From positions 3,030,926 through 3,094,925 of the forward strand of contig NC_089281.1 in assembly GCF_963678975.1 (NCBI RefSeq): a DNA stretch of 64,000 nt, given 5' to 3'. Of the stretch, positions 1-14,100 are shown piece after piece. Numbering within the stretch: position 1 is the stretch's first letter; each line of letters begins with the position of its first letter. A model generated the notes under the pieces. The model did no database searches. It saw only the letters and a list, made by a program, of their open reading frames with translations, and had not been told where the DNA came from. The stretch is from Dysidea avara (lineage: Eukaryota > Porifera > Demospongiae > Dictyoceratida > Dysideidae). A program made the translations under genes and the position numbers.

Positions 1-3000
1 TGAGTTTGGACATGTCAGTTCACTGTTGAGTAGAATTGGTCCATATTTACGGCTTATCATGTACTTTACTTTCCCTTACTCAGGAGTATAATTTTTCTCT
101 GTGAATAACAAAGAGCCAGCATTATCCATTGGTACCCATGGTGAGTGTGGACATGTCAGTTCACTATTGGGCAGAATAGGTCCTTTCATTTTCATGTGTA
201 AGGCGTCAAAATTCCCCTGCCATTAAACTGTACATTTTAGCTAAACTTTGCATATCTCAGCTTTCTTTCTTTTTTTTTTTAAAACTTTTCCTGGGTCTGA
301 CAAGGGTTATCCATTGGTACCCATGGTGAGTGTGGACATGTCAGTTCACTATTGGGCGGAATATGTCCTTTCATTTTCATGTGTAAGGCGTCACAATTCC
401 CCTGCCGTTAAAACTGTACACTTTAGCTAAACTTTGCACATCTCAGCTTTTTTTTTTTTTTTTTTAACTTTTCCTGGGTCTAACAAGGGTTATCCATTGG
501 TACCCATGGTGAGTGTGGACATGTCAGTGCACTATTGGGCAGAATAGGCCCTTTCATTTTCATGTGTAAGGCGTCACAATTCCCCTGCCGTTAAAACTGT
601 ACATTTTAGCTAAACTTTGCATATCTCAGCTTTCTTTCTTTTTAAAAAAAAAAACTTTTCCTGGGTCTGACAAGCGTTATCCATTGGTACCCATGGTGAG
701 TGTGGACATGTCAGTTCACTATTGGGCGGAATATGTCCTTTCATTTTCATGTGTAAGGCGTCACAATTCCCCTGCCGTTAAAACTGTACACTTTAGCTAA
801 ACTTTGCACATCTCAGCTTTTTTTTTAAACTTTTCCTTGGTCTGACAAGGGTGATCCATTGGTACCCATGGTGAGTGTGGACATGTCAGTGCACTATTGG
901 GCAGAATAGGCCCTTTCATTTTCATGTGTAAGGCGTCACAATTCCCCTGCCGTTAAAACTGTACATTTTAGCTAAACTTTGCATATCTCAGCTTTCTTTC
1001 TTTTTAAAAAAAAAAAACTTTTCCTGGGTCTGACAAGCGTTATCCATTGGTACCCATGGTGAGTGTGGACATGTCAGTTCACTATAAGGCAGAATAGGTC
1101 CTTTCATTTTCATGTGTAAGGCGTCAAAATTCCCCTGCCGTTAAAACTGTACATTTTAGCTAAACTTTGCATATCTCAGCTTTCTTTCTTTTTTTTTTTT
1201 TTAAACTTTTCCTGGGTCTGACAAGGGTTATCCATTGGTACCCATGGTGAGTGTGGACATGTCAGTTCACTATTGGGCGGAATATGTCCTTTCATTTTCA
1301 TGTATAAGGCGTCACAATTCCCCTGCCGTTAAAACTGTACACTTTAGCTAAACTTTGCACATCTCAGCTTTTTTTTTTAACTTTTCCTGGGTCTGACAAG
1401 GGTTATCCATTGGTACCCATGGTGAGTGTGGACATGTCAGTGCACTATTGGGCAGAATAGGCCCTTTCATTTTCATGTGTAAGGCGTCACAATTCCCCTG
1501 CCGTTAAAACTGTACATTTTAGCTAAACTTTGCATATCTCAGCTTTCTTTCTTTTTAAAAAAAAAAAACTTTTCCTGGGTCTGACAAGCGTTATCCATTG
1601 GTACCCATGGTGAGTGTGGACATGTCAGTTCACTATAAGGCAGAATAGGTCCTTTCATTTTCATGTGTAAGGCGTCAAAATTCCCCTGCCGTTAAAACTG
1701 TACATTTTAGCTAAACTTTGCATATCTCAGCTTTCTTTCTTTTTTTTTTTTTAAACTTTTCCTGGGTCTGACAAGGGTTATCCATTGGTACCCATGGTGA
1801 GTGTGGACATGTCAGTTCACTATTGGGCGGAATATGTCCTTTCATTTTCATGTGTAAGGCGTTACAATTCCCCTGCCGTTAAAACTGTACACTTTAGCTA
1901 AACTTTGCACATCTCAGATTTTTTTTTTTTAACTTTTCCTGGGTCTGACAAGGGTTATCCATTGGTACCCATGGTGAGTGTGGACATGTCAGTGCACTAT
2001 TGGGCAGAATAGGCCCTTTCATTTTCATGTGTAAGGCGTCACAATTCCCCTGCCGTTAAAACTGTACATTTTAGCTAAACTTTGCATATCTCAGGTTTCT
2101 TTCTTTTTAAAAAAAAAAAACTTTTCCTGGGTCTGACAAGCATTATCCATTGGTACCCATGGTGAGTGTGGACATGTCAGTTCACTATTGGGCAGAATAG
2201 GTCCTTTCATTTTCATGTGTAAGGCGTCAAAATTCCCCTGCCGTTAAAACTGTACATTTTAGCTAAACTTTGCATATCTCAGCTTTCTTTTTTTTTTTTT
2301 TTTAAACTTTTCCTGGGTCTGACAAGGGTTAACCATTGGTACCCCATGGTGAGTTTGGACATGTCAGTTCACTGTTGAGTAGAATTGGTCCATATTTACG
2401 GCTTATCATGTACTTTACTTTCCCTTACTCAGGAGTATAATTTTTCTCTGTGAATAACAAAGAGCCAGCATTATCCATTGGTACCCATGGTGAGTGTGGA
2501 CATGTCAGTTCACTATTGGGCAGAATAGGTCCTTTCATTTTCATGTGTAAGGCGTCAAAATTCCCCTGCCATTAAACTGTACATTTTAGCTAAACTTTGC
2601 ATATCTCAGCTTTCTTTCTTTTTTTTTTTAAAACTTTTCCTGGGTCTGACAAGGGTTATCCATTGGTACCCATGGTGAGTGTGGACATGTCAGTTCACTA
2701 TTGGGCGGAATATGTCCTTTCATTTTCATGTGTAAGGCGTCACAATTCCCCTGCCGTTAAAACTGTACACTTTAGCTAAACTTTGCACATCTCAGCTTTT
2801 TTTTTTTTTTTTTTTAACTTTTCCTGGGTCTAACAAGGGTTATCCATTGGTACCCATGGTGAGTGTGGACATGTCAGTGCACTATTGGGCAGAATAGGCC
2901 CTTTCATTTTCATGTGTAAGGCGTCACAATTCCCCTGCCGTTAAAACTGTACATTTTAGCTAAACTTTGCATATCTCAGCTTTCTTTCTTTTTAAAAAAA

Positions 3001-5228
3001 AAAACTTTTCCTGGGTCTGACAAGCGTTATCCATTGGTACCCATGGTGAGTGTGGACATGTCAGTTCACTATTGGGCGGAATATGTCCTTTCATTTTCAT
3101 GTGTAAGGCGTCACAATTCCCCTGCCGTTAAAACTGTACACTTTAGCTAAACTTTGCACATCTCAGCTTTTTTTTTAAACTTTTCCTTGGTCTGACAAGG
3201 GTGATCCATTGGTACCCATGGTGAGTGTGGACATGTCAGTGCACTATTGGGCAGAATAGGCCCTTTCATTTTCATGTGTAAGGCGTCACAATTCCCCTGC
3301 CGTTAAAACTGTACATTTTAGCTAAACTTTGCATATCTCAGCTTTCTTTCTTTTTAAAAAAAAAAAACTTTTCCTGGGTCTGACAAGCGTTATCCATTGG
3401 TACCCATGGTGAGTGTGGACATGTCAGTTCACTATAAGGCAGAATAGGTCCTTTCATTTTCATGTGTAAGGCGTCAAAATTCCCCTGCCGTTAAAACTGT
3501 ACATTTTAGCTAAACTTTGCATATCTCAGCTTTCTTTCTTTTTTTTTTTTTAAACTTTTCCTGGGTCTGACAAGGGTTATCCATTGGTACCCATGGTGAG
3601 TGTGGACATGTCAGTTCACTATTGGGCGGAATATGTCCTTTCATTTTCATGTGTAAGGCGTTACAATTCCCCTGCCGTTAAAACTGTACACTTTAGCTAA
3701 ACTTTGCACATCTCAGATTTTTTTTTTTTAACTTTTCCTGGGTCTGACAAGGGTTATCCATTGGTACCCATGGTGAGTGTGGACATGTCAGTGCACTATT
3801 GGGCAGAATAGGCCCTTTCATTTTCATGTGTAAGGCGTCACAATTCCCCTGCCGTTAAAACTGTACATTTTAGCTAAACTTTGCATATCTCAGGTTTCTT
3901 TCTTTTTAAAAAAAAAAAAACTTTTCCTGGGTCTGACAAGCATTATCCATTGGTACCCATGGTGAGTGTGGACATGTCAGTTCACTATTGGGCAGAATAG
4001 GTCCTTTCATTTTCATGTGTAAGGCGTCAAAATTCCCCTGCCGTTAAAACTGTACATTTTAGCTAAACTTTGCATATCTCAGCTTTCTTTTTTTTTTTTT
4101 TTAAACTTTTCCTGGGTCTGACAAGGGTTAACCATTGGTACCCCATGGTGAGTTTGGACATGTCAGTTCACTGTTGAGTAGAATTGGTCCATATTTACGG
4201 CTTATCATGTACTTTACTTTCCCTTACTCAGGAGTATAATTTTTCTCTGTGAATAACAAAGAGCCAGCATTATCCATTGGTACCCATGGTGAGTGTGGAC
4301 ATGTCAGTTCACTATTGGGCAGAATAGGTCCTTTCATTTTCATGTGTAAGGCGTCAAAATTCCCCTGCCATTAAACTGTACATTTTAGCTAAACTTTGCA
4401 TATCTCAGCTTTCTTTCTTTTTTTTTTTAAAACTTTTCCTGGGTCTGACAAGGGTTATCCATTGGTACCCATGGTGAGTGTGGACATGTCAGTTCACTAT
4501 TGGGCGGAATATGTCCTTTCATTTTCATGTGTAAGGCGTCACAATTCCCCTGCCGTTAAAACTGTACACTTTAGCTAAACTTTGCACATCTCAGCTTTTT
4601 TTTTTTTTTTTTTAACTTTTCCTGGGTCTAACAAGGGTTATCCATTGGTACCCATGGTGAGTGTGGACATGTCAGTGCACTATTGGGCAGAATAGGCCCT
4701 TTCATTTTCATGTGTAAGGCGTCACAATTCCCCTGCCGTTAAAACTGTACATTTTAGCTAAACTTTGCATATCTCAGCTTTCTTTCTTTTTAAAAAAAAA
4801 AACTTTTCCTGGGTCTGACAAGCGTTATCCATTGGTACCCATGGTGAGTGTGGACATGTCAGTTCACTATTGGGCGGAATATGTCCTTTCATTTTCATGT
4901 GTAAGGCGTTACAATTCCCCTGCCGTTAAAACTGTACACTTTAGCTAAACTTTGCACATCTCAGATTTTTTTTTTTTAACTTTTCCTGGGTCTGACAAGG
5001 GTTATCCATTAGTACCCATGGTGAGTGTGGACATGTCAGTGCACTATTGGGCAGAATAGGCCCTTTCATTTTCATGTGTAAGGCGTCACAATTCCCCTGC
5101 CGTTAAAACTGTACATTTTAGCTAAACTTTGCATATCTCAGGTTTCTTTCTTTTAAAAAAAAAAAAAACTTTTCCTGGGTCTGACAAGCATTATCCATTG
5201 GTACCCATGGTGAGTGTGGACATGTCAG
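1..5228 (+). repeat. 5.2 kb segmental duplication inside satellite, copy 1
   Basis: This block contains higher-order repeats of 2349, 1799 and part of 1611 bp. The same series (2351, 1799, then 1248 bp) starts again at 5760. The two copies appear to differ almost only in homopolymer length, so this is a recent duplication above the level of the higher-order repeat. The copies part at 5229 (copy 1 continues with a TGCACTATTGGG monomer) versus 10991 (copy 2 continues with TTCACTATTGGG). Confidence 0.88.
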
Positions 5229-5759
5229 TGCACTATTGGGCAGAATAGGCCCTTTCATTTTCATGTGTAAGGCGTCACAATTCCCCTGCCGTTAAAACTG
5301 TACATTTTAGCTAAACTTTGCATATCTCAGCTTTCTTTCTTTTTAAAAAAAAAAACTTTTCCTGGGTCTGACAAGCGTTATCCATTGGTACCCATGGTGA
5401 GTGTGGACATGTCAGTTCACTATTGGGCGGAATATGTCCTTTCATTTTCATGTGTAAGGCGTCACAATTCCCCTGCCGTTAAAACTGTACACTTTAGCTA
5501 AACTTTGCACATCTCAGCTTTTTTTTTAAACTTTTCCTTGGTCTGACAAGGGTGATCCATTGGTACCCATGGTGAGTGTGGACATGTCAGTGCACTATTG
5601 GGCAGAATAGGCCCTTTCATTTTCATGTGTAAGGCGTCAAAATTCCCCTGCCGTTAAAACTGTACATTTTAGCTAAACTTTGCATATCTCAGCTTTCTTT
5701 TTTTTTTTTTTTTAAACTTTTCCTGGGTCTGACAAGGGTTAACCATTGGTACCCCATGG

Positions 5760-8700
5760 TGAGTTTGGACATGTCAGTTCACTGTTGAGTAGAATTGGTC
5801 CATATTTACGGCTTATCATGTACTTTACTTTCCCTTACTCAGGAGTATAATTTTTCTCTGTGAATAACAAAGAGCCAGCATTATCCATTGGTACCCATGG
5901 TGAGTGTGGACATGTCAGTTCACTATTGGGCAGAATAGGTCCTTTCATTTTCATGTGTAAGGCGTCAAAATTCCCCTGCCATTAAACTGTACATTTTAGC
6001 TAAACTTTGCATATCTCAGCTTTCTTTCTTTTTTTTTTTAAAACTTTTCCTGGGTCTGACAAGGGTTATCCATTGGTACCCATGGTGAGTGTGGACATGT
6101 CAGTTCACTATTGGGCGGAATATGTCCTTTCATTTTCATGTGTAAGGCGTCACAATTCCCCTGCCGTTAAAACTGTACACTTTAGCTAAACTTTGCACAT
6201 CTCAGCTTTTTTTTTTTTTTTTTTTAACTTTTCCTGGGTCTAACAAGGGTTATCCATTGGTACCCATGGTGAGTGTGGACATGTCAGTGCACTATTGGGC
6301 AGAATAGGCCCTTTCATTTTCATGTGTAAGGCGTCACAATTCCCCTGCCGTTAAAACTGTACATTTTAGCTAAACTTTGCATATCTCAGCTTTCTTTCTT
6401 TTTAAAAAAAAAAACTTTTCCTGGGTCTGACAAGCGTTATCCATTGGTACCCATGGTGAGTGTGGACATGTCAGTTCACTATTGGGCGGAATATGTCCTT
6501 TCATTTTCATGTGTAAGGCGTCACAATTCCCCTGCCGTTAAAACTGTACACTTTAGCTAAACTTTGCACATCTCAGCTTTTTTTTTAAACTTTTCCTTGG
6601 TCTGACAAGGGTGATCCATTGGTACCCATGGTGAGTGTGGACATGTCAGTGCACTATTGGGCAGAATAGGCCCTTTCATTTTCATGTGTAAGGCGTCACA
6701 ATTCCCCTGCCGTTAAAACTGTACATTTTAGCTAAACTTTGCATATCTCAGCTTTCTTTCTTTTTAAAAAAAAAAAACTTTTCCTGGGTCTGACAAGCGT
6801 TATCCATTGGTACCCATGGTGAGTGTGGACATGTCAGTTCACTATAAGGCAGAATAGGTCCTTTCATTTTCATGTGTAAGGCGTCAAAATTCCCCTGCCG
6901 TTAAAACTGTACATTTTAGCTAAACTTTGCATATCTCAGCTTTCTTTCTTTTTTTTTTTTTTAAACTTTTCCTGGGTCTGACAAGGGTTATCCATTGGTA
7001 CCCATGGTGAGTGTGGACATGTCAGTTCACTATTGGGCGGAATATGTCCTTTCATTTTCATGTATAAGGCGTCACAATTCCCCTGCCGTTAAAACTGTAC
7101 ACTTTAGCTAAACTTTGCACATCTCAGCTTTTTTTTTTAACTTTTCCTGGGTCTGACAAGGGTTATCCATTGGTACCCATGGTGAGTGTGGACATGTCAG
7201 TGCACTATTGGGCAGAATAGGCCCTTTCATTTTCATGTGTAAGGCGTCACAATTCCCCTGCCGTTAAAACTGTACATTTTAGCTAAACTTTGCATATCTC
7301 AGCTTTCTTTCTTTTTAAAAAAAAAAAACTTTTCCTGGGTCTGACAAGCGTTATCCATTGGTACCCATGGTGAGTGTGGACATGTCAGTTCACTATAAGG
7401 CAGAATAGGTCCTTTCATTTTCATGTGTAAGGCGTCAAAATTCCCCTGCCGTTAAAACTGTACATTTTAGCTAAACTTTGCATATCTCAGCTTTCTTTCT
7501 TTTTTTTTTTTTTAAACTTTTCCTGGGTCTGACAAGGGTTATCCATTGGTACCCATGGTGAGTGTGGACATGTCAGTTCACTATTGGGCGGAATATGTCC
7601 TTTCATTTTCATGTGTAAGGCGTTACAATTCCCCTGCCGTTAAAACTGTACACTTTAGCTAAACTTTGCACATCTCAGATTTTTTTTTTTTAACTTTTCC
7701 TGGGTCTGACAAGGGTTATCCATTGGTACCCATGGTGAGTGTGGACATGTCAGTGCACTATTGGGCAGAATAGGCCCTTTCATTTTCATGTGTAAGGCGT
7801 CACAATTCCCCTGCCGTTAAAACTGTACATTTTAGCTAAACTTTGCATATCTCAGGTTTCTTTCTTTTTAAAAAAAAAAAACTTTTCCTGGGTCTGACAA
7901 GCATTATCCATTGGTACCCATGGTGAGTGTGGACATGTCAGTTCACTATTGGGCAGAATAGGTCCTTTCATTTTCATGTGTAAGGCGTCAAAATTCCCCT
8001 GCCGTTAAAACTGTACATTTTAGCTAAACTTTGCATATCTCAGCTTTCTTTTTTTTTTTTTTTTAAACTTTTCCTGGGTCTGACAAGGGTTAACCATTGG
8101 TACCCCATGGTGAGTTTGGACATGTCAGTTCACTGTTGAGTAGAATTGGTCCATATTTACGGCTTATCATGTACTTTACTTTCCCTTACTCAGGAGTATA
8201 ATTTTTCTCTGTGAATAACAAAGAGCCAGCATTATCCATTGGTACCCATGGTGAGTGTGGACATGTCAGTTCACTATTGGGCAGAATAGGTCCTTTCATT
8301 TTCATGTGTAAGGCGTCAAAATTCCCCTGCCATTAAACTGTACATTTTAGCTAAACTTTGCATATCTCAGCTTTCTTTCTTTTTTTTTTTAAAACTTTTC
8401 CTGGGTCTGACAAGGGTTATCCATTGGTACCCATGGTGAGTGTGGACATGTCAGTTCACTATTGGGCGGAATATGTCCTTTCATTTTCATGTGTAAGGCG
8501 TCACAATTCCCCTGCCGTTAAAACTGTACACTTTAGCTAAACTTTGCACATCTCAGCTTTTTTTTTTTTTTTTTTAACTTTTCCTGGGTCTAACAAGGGT
8601 TATCCATTGGTACCCATGGTGAGTGTGGACATGTCAGTGCACTATTGGGCAGAATAGGCCCTTTCATTTTCATGTGTAAGGCGTCACAATTCCCCTGCCG

Positions 8701-10990
8701 TTAAAACTGTACATTTTAGCTAAACTTTGCATATCTCAGCTTTCTTTCTTTTTAAAAAAAAAAACTTTTCCTGGGTCTGACAAGCGTTATCCATTGGTAC
8801 CCATGGTGAGTGTGGACATGTCAGTTCACTATTGGGCGGAATATGTCCTTTCATTTTCATGTGTAAGGCGTCACAATTCCCCTGCCGTTAAAACTGTACA
8901 CTTTAGCTAAACTTTGCACATCTCAGCTTTTTTTTTAAACTTTTCCTTGGTCTGACAAGGGTGATCCATTGGTACCCATGGTGAGTGTGGACATGTCAGT
9001 GCACTATTGGGCAGAATAGGCCCTTTCATTTTCATGTGTAAGGCGTCACAATTCCCCTGCCGTTAAAACTGTACATTTTAGCTAAACTTTGCATATCTCA
9101 GCTTTCTTTCTTTTTAAAAAAAAAAAACTTTTCCTGGGTCTGACAAGCGTTATCCATTGGTACCCATGGTGAGTGTGGACATGTCAGTTCACTATAAGGC
9201 AGAATAGGTCCTTTCATTTTCATGTGTAAGGCGTCAAAATTCCCCTGCCGTTAAAACTGTACATTTTAGCTAAACTTTGCATATCTCAGCTTTCTTTCTT
9301 TTTTTTTTTTTTAAACTTTTCCTGGGTCTGACAAGGGTTATCCATTGGTACCCATGGTGAGTGTGGACATGTCAGTTCACTATTGGGCGGAATATGTCCT
9401 TTCATTTTCATGTGTAAGGCGTTACAATTCCCCTGCCGTTAAAACTGTACACTTTAGCTAAACTTTGCACATCTCAGATTTTTTTTTTTTAACTTTTCCT
9501 GGGTCTGACAAGGGTTATCCATTGGTACCCATGGTGAGTGTGGACATGTCAGTGCACTATTGGGCAGAATAGGCCCTTTCATTTTCATGTGTAAGGCGTC
9601 ACAATTCCCCTGCCGTTAAAACTGTACATTTTAGCTAAACTTTGCATATCTCAGGTTTCTTTCTTTTTAAAAAAAAAAAAACTTTTCCTGGGTCTGACAA
9701 GCATTATCCATTGGTACCCATGGTGAGTGTGGACATGTCAGTTCACTATTGGGCAGAATAGGTCCTTTCATTTTCATGTGTAAGGCGTCAAAATTCCCCT
9801 GCCGTTAAAACTGTACATTTTAGCTAAACTTTGCATATCTCAGCTTTCTTTTTTTTTTTTTTTAAACTTTTCCTGGGTCTGACAAGGGTTAACCATTGGT
9901 ACCCCATGGTGAGTTTGGACATGTCAGTTCACTGTTGAGTAGAATTGGTCCATATTTACGGCTTATCATGTACTTTACTTTCCCTTACTCAGGAGTATAA
10001 TTTTTCTCTGTGAATAACAAAGAGCCAGCATTATCCATTGGTACCCATGGTGAGTGTGGACATGTCAGTTCACTATTGGGCAGAATAGGTCCTTTCATTT
10101 TCATGTGTAAGGCGTCAAAATTCCCCTGCCATTAAACTGTACATTTTAGCTAAACTTTGCATATCTCAGCTTTCTTTCTTTTTTTTTTTAAAACTTTTCC
10201 TGGGTCTGACAAGGGTTATCCATTGGTACCCATGGTGAGTGTGGACATGTCAGTTCACTATTGGGCGGAATATGTCCTTTCATTTTCATGTGTAAGGCGT
10301 CACAATTCCCCTGCCGTTAAAACTGTACACTTTAGCTAAACTTTGCACATCTCAGCTTTTTTTTTTTTTTTTTTAACTTTTCCTGGGTCTAACAAGGGTT
10401 ATCCATTGGTACCCATGGTGAGTGTGGACATGTCAGTGCACTATTGGGCAGAATAGGCCCTTTCATTTTCATGTGTAAGGCGTCACAATTCCCCTGCCGT
10501 TAAAACTGTACATTTTAGCTAAACTTTGCATATCTCAGCTTTCTTTCTTTTTAAAAAAAAAAACTTTTCCTGGGTCTGACAAGCGTTATCCATTGGTACC
10601 CATGGTGAGTGTGGACATGTCAGTTCACTATTGGGCGGAATATGTCCTTTCATTTTCATGTGTAAGGCGTTACAATTCCCCTGCCGTTAAAACTGTACAC
10701 TTTAGCTAAACTTTGCACATCTCAGATTTTTTTTTTTTAACTTTTCCTGGGTCTGACAAGGGTTATCCATTAGTACCCATGGTGAGTGTGGACATGTCAG
10801 TGCACTATTGGGCAGAATAGGCCCTTTCATTTTCATGTGTAAGGCGTCACAATTCCCCTGCCGTTAAAACTGTACATTTTAGCTAAACTTTGCATATCTC
10901 AGGTTTCTTTCTTTTAAAAAAAAAAAAAACTTTTCCTGGGTCTGACAAGCATTATCCATTGGTACCCATGGTGAGTGTGGACATGTCAGT
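5760..10990 (+). repeat. 5.2 kb segmental duplication inside satellite, copy 2
   Basis: Partner of the block at 1-5228, offset by 5759-5762 bp. Diagnostic variants are kept in the same order in both, including CCCCATGGTGAGTTTGGACA in the punctuating units and TCTAACAAGGG and CCATTAGTACCC in single monomers. Unequal exchange is the simplest explanation. An assembly duplication is possible. Confidence 0.86.
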
Positions 10991-11157
10991 TCACTATTGG
11001 GCAGAATAGGTCCTTTCATTTTCATGTGTAAGGCGTCAAAATTCCCCTGCCGTTAAAACTGTACATTTTAGCTAAACTTTGCATATCTCAGCTTTCTTTT
11101 TTTTTTTTTTTTAAACTTTTCCTGGGTCTGACAAGGGTTATCCATTGGTACCCATGG

Positions 11158-14100
11158 TGAGTGTGGACATGTCAGTTCACTGTTGAGTAGAATTGGTCCA
11201 TATTTACGGCTTATCATGTACTTTACTTTCCCTTACTCGGAGTATAATTTTTCTCTGTGAATAACAAAGAGCCAGCATTATCCATTGGTACCCATGGTGA
11301 GTGTGGACATGTCAGTTCACTATTGGGCAGAATAGGTCCTTTCATTTTCATGTGTAAGACGTCAAAATTCCCCTGTCGTTAAAACTGTACATTTTAGCTA
11401 AACTTTGCATATCTCAGCTTTCTTCCTTTTTTTTTTTTTTTAAACTTTTCCTGGGTCTGACAAGGGTTATCCATTGGTACCCATGGTGAGTGTGGACATG
11501 TCAGTTCACTATTGGGCAGAATAGGTCCTTTCATTTTCATGTGTAAGGCGTCAAAATTCCCCTGCCGTTAAAACTGTACATTTTAGCTAAACTTTGCATA
11601 TCTCAGCTTTCTTTCTTTTTTTTTTTTTTAAACTTTTCCTGGGTCTGACAAGGGTTATCCATTGGTACCCATGGTGAGTGTGGACATGTCAGTTCACTAT
11701 TGGGCGGAATATGTCCTTTCATTTTCATGTGTAAGGCGTCACAATTCCCCTGCCGTTAAAACTGTACACTTTAGCTAAACTTTGCACATCTCAGATTTTT
11801 TTTTTTTTTAACTTTTCCTGGGTCTGACAAGGGTTAACCATTGGTACCGATGGTGAGTGTGGACATGTCAGTTCACTGTTGAGTAGAATTGGTCCATATT
11901 TACGGCTTATCATGTACTTTACTTTCCCTTACTCAGGAGTATAATTTTTCTCTGTGAATAACAAAGAGCCAGCATTATCCATTGGTACCCATGGTGAGTG
12001 TGGACATGTCAGTTCACTATTGGGCAGAATAGGTCCTTTCATTTTCATGTGTAAGGCGTCAAAATTCCCCTGCCATTAAACTGTACATTTTAGCTAAACT
12101 TTGCATATCTCAGCTTTCTTTCTTTTTTTTTTTTTAAACTTTTCCTGGGTCTGACAAGGGTTATCCATTGGTACCCATGGTGAGTGTGGAAATGTCAGTT
12201 CACTATTGGGTGGAATATGTCCTTTCATTTTCATGTGTAAGGCGTCACAATTCCCCTGCCGTTAAAACTGTACACTTTAGCTAAACTTTGCACATCTCAG
12301 CTTTTTTTTTTTTTTTTTTTAACTTTTCCTGGGTCTGACAAGGTTATCCATTGGTACCCATGGTGAGTGTGGACATGTCAGTTCACTATTGGGCAGAATA
12401 GGTCCTTTCATTTTCATGTGTAAGGCGTTACAATTCCCCTGCCGTTAAAACTGTACATTTTAGCTAAACTTTGCATATCTCAGCTTTCTTTTTTTTTTTT
12501 TTTTAAACTTTTCCTGGGTCTGACAAGGGTTAACCATTGGTACCCATGGTGAGTGTGGACATGTCAGTTCACTGTTGAGTAGAATTGGTCCATATTTACG
12601 GCTTATCATGTACTTTACTTTCCCTTACTCAGGAGTATAATTTTTCTCTGTGAATAACAAAGAGCCAGCATTATCCATTGGTACCCATGGTGAGTGTGGA
12701 CATGTCAGTTCACTATTGGGCAGAATAGGTCCTTTCATTTTCATGTGTAAGGCGTCAAAATTCCCCTGCCATTAAACTGTACATTTTAGCTAAACTTTGC
12801 ATATCTCAGCTTTCTTTCTTTTTTTTTTTTAAACTTTTCCTGGGTCTGACAAGGGTTATCCATTGGTACCCATGGTGAGTGTGGACATGTCAGTTCACTA
12901 TTGGGCGGAATATGTCCTTTCATTTTCATGTGTAAGGCGTCACAATTCCCCTGCCGTTAAAACTGTACACTTTAGCTAAACTTTGCACATCTCAGCTTTT
13001 TTTTTTAACTTTTCCTGGGTCTGACAAGGGTTATCCATTGGTACCCATGGTGAGTGTGGACATGTCAGTGCACTATTGGGCAGAATAGGCCCTTTCATTT
13101 TCATGTGTAAGGCGTCACAATTCCCCTGCCGTTAAAACTGTACATTTTAGCTAAACTTTGCATATCTCAGCTTTCTTTCTTTTTAAAAAAAAAAAACTTT
13201 TCCTGGGTCTGACAAGCGTTATCCATTGGTACCCATGGTGAGTGTGGACATGTCAGTTCACTATAAGGCAGAATAGGTCCTTTCATTTTCATGTGTAAGG
13301 CGTCAAAATTCCCCTGCCGTTAAAACTGTACATTTTAGCTAAACTTTGCATATCTCAGCTTTCTTTCTTTTTTTTTTTTTTAAACTTTTCCTGGGTCTGA
13401 CAAGGGTTATCCATTGGTACCCATGGTGAGTGTGGACATGTCAGTTCACTATTGGGCGGAATATGTCCTTTCATTTTCATGTGTAAGGCGTTACAATTCC
13501 CCTGCCGTTAAAACTGTACACTTTAGCTAAACTTTGCACATCTCAGATTTTTTTTTTTTTTTAACTTTTCCTGGGTCTGACAAGGGTTATCCATTGGTAC
13601 CCATGGTGAGTGTGGACATGTCAGTGCACTATTGGGCAGAATAGGCCCTTTCATTTTCATGTGTAAGGCGTCACAATTCCCCTGCCGTTAAAACTGTACA
13701 TTTTAGCTAAACTTTGCATATCTCAGCTTTCTTTTTTTTTTTTTTTTTTAAACTTTTCCTGGGTCTGACAAGGGTTAACCATTGGTACCCATGGTGAGTG
13801 TGGACATGTCAGTTCACTGTTGAGTAGAATTGGTCCATATTTACGGCTTATCATGTACTTTACTTTCCCTTACTCGGAGTATAATTTTTCTGTGTGAATA
13901 ACAAAGAGCCAGCATTATCCATTGGTACCCATGGTGAGTGTGGACATGTCAGTTCACTATTGGGCAGAATAGGTCCTTTCATTTTCATGTGTAAGGCGTC
14001 AAAATTCCCCTGCCGTTAAAACTGTACATTTTAGCTAAACTTTGCATATCTCAGCTTTCTTTCTTTTTTTTTTTTTTAAACTTTTCCTGGGTCTGACAAG

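Noticed and set aside
248..10339. Six identical 60-codon plus-strand open frames spaced through the left part of the array
   Set aside because: They are satellite sequence read in one frame. They appear once per higher-order repeat, depend on one homopolymer length and resemble no protein.
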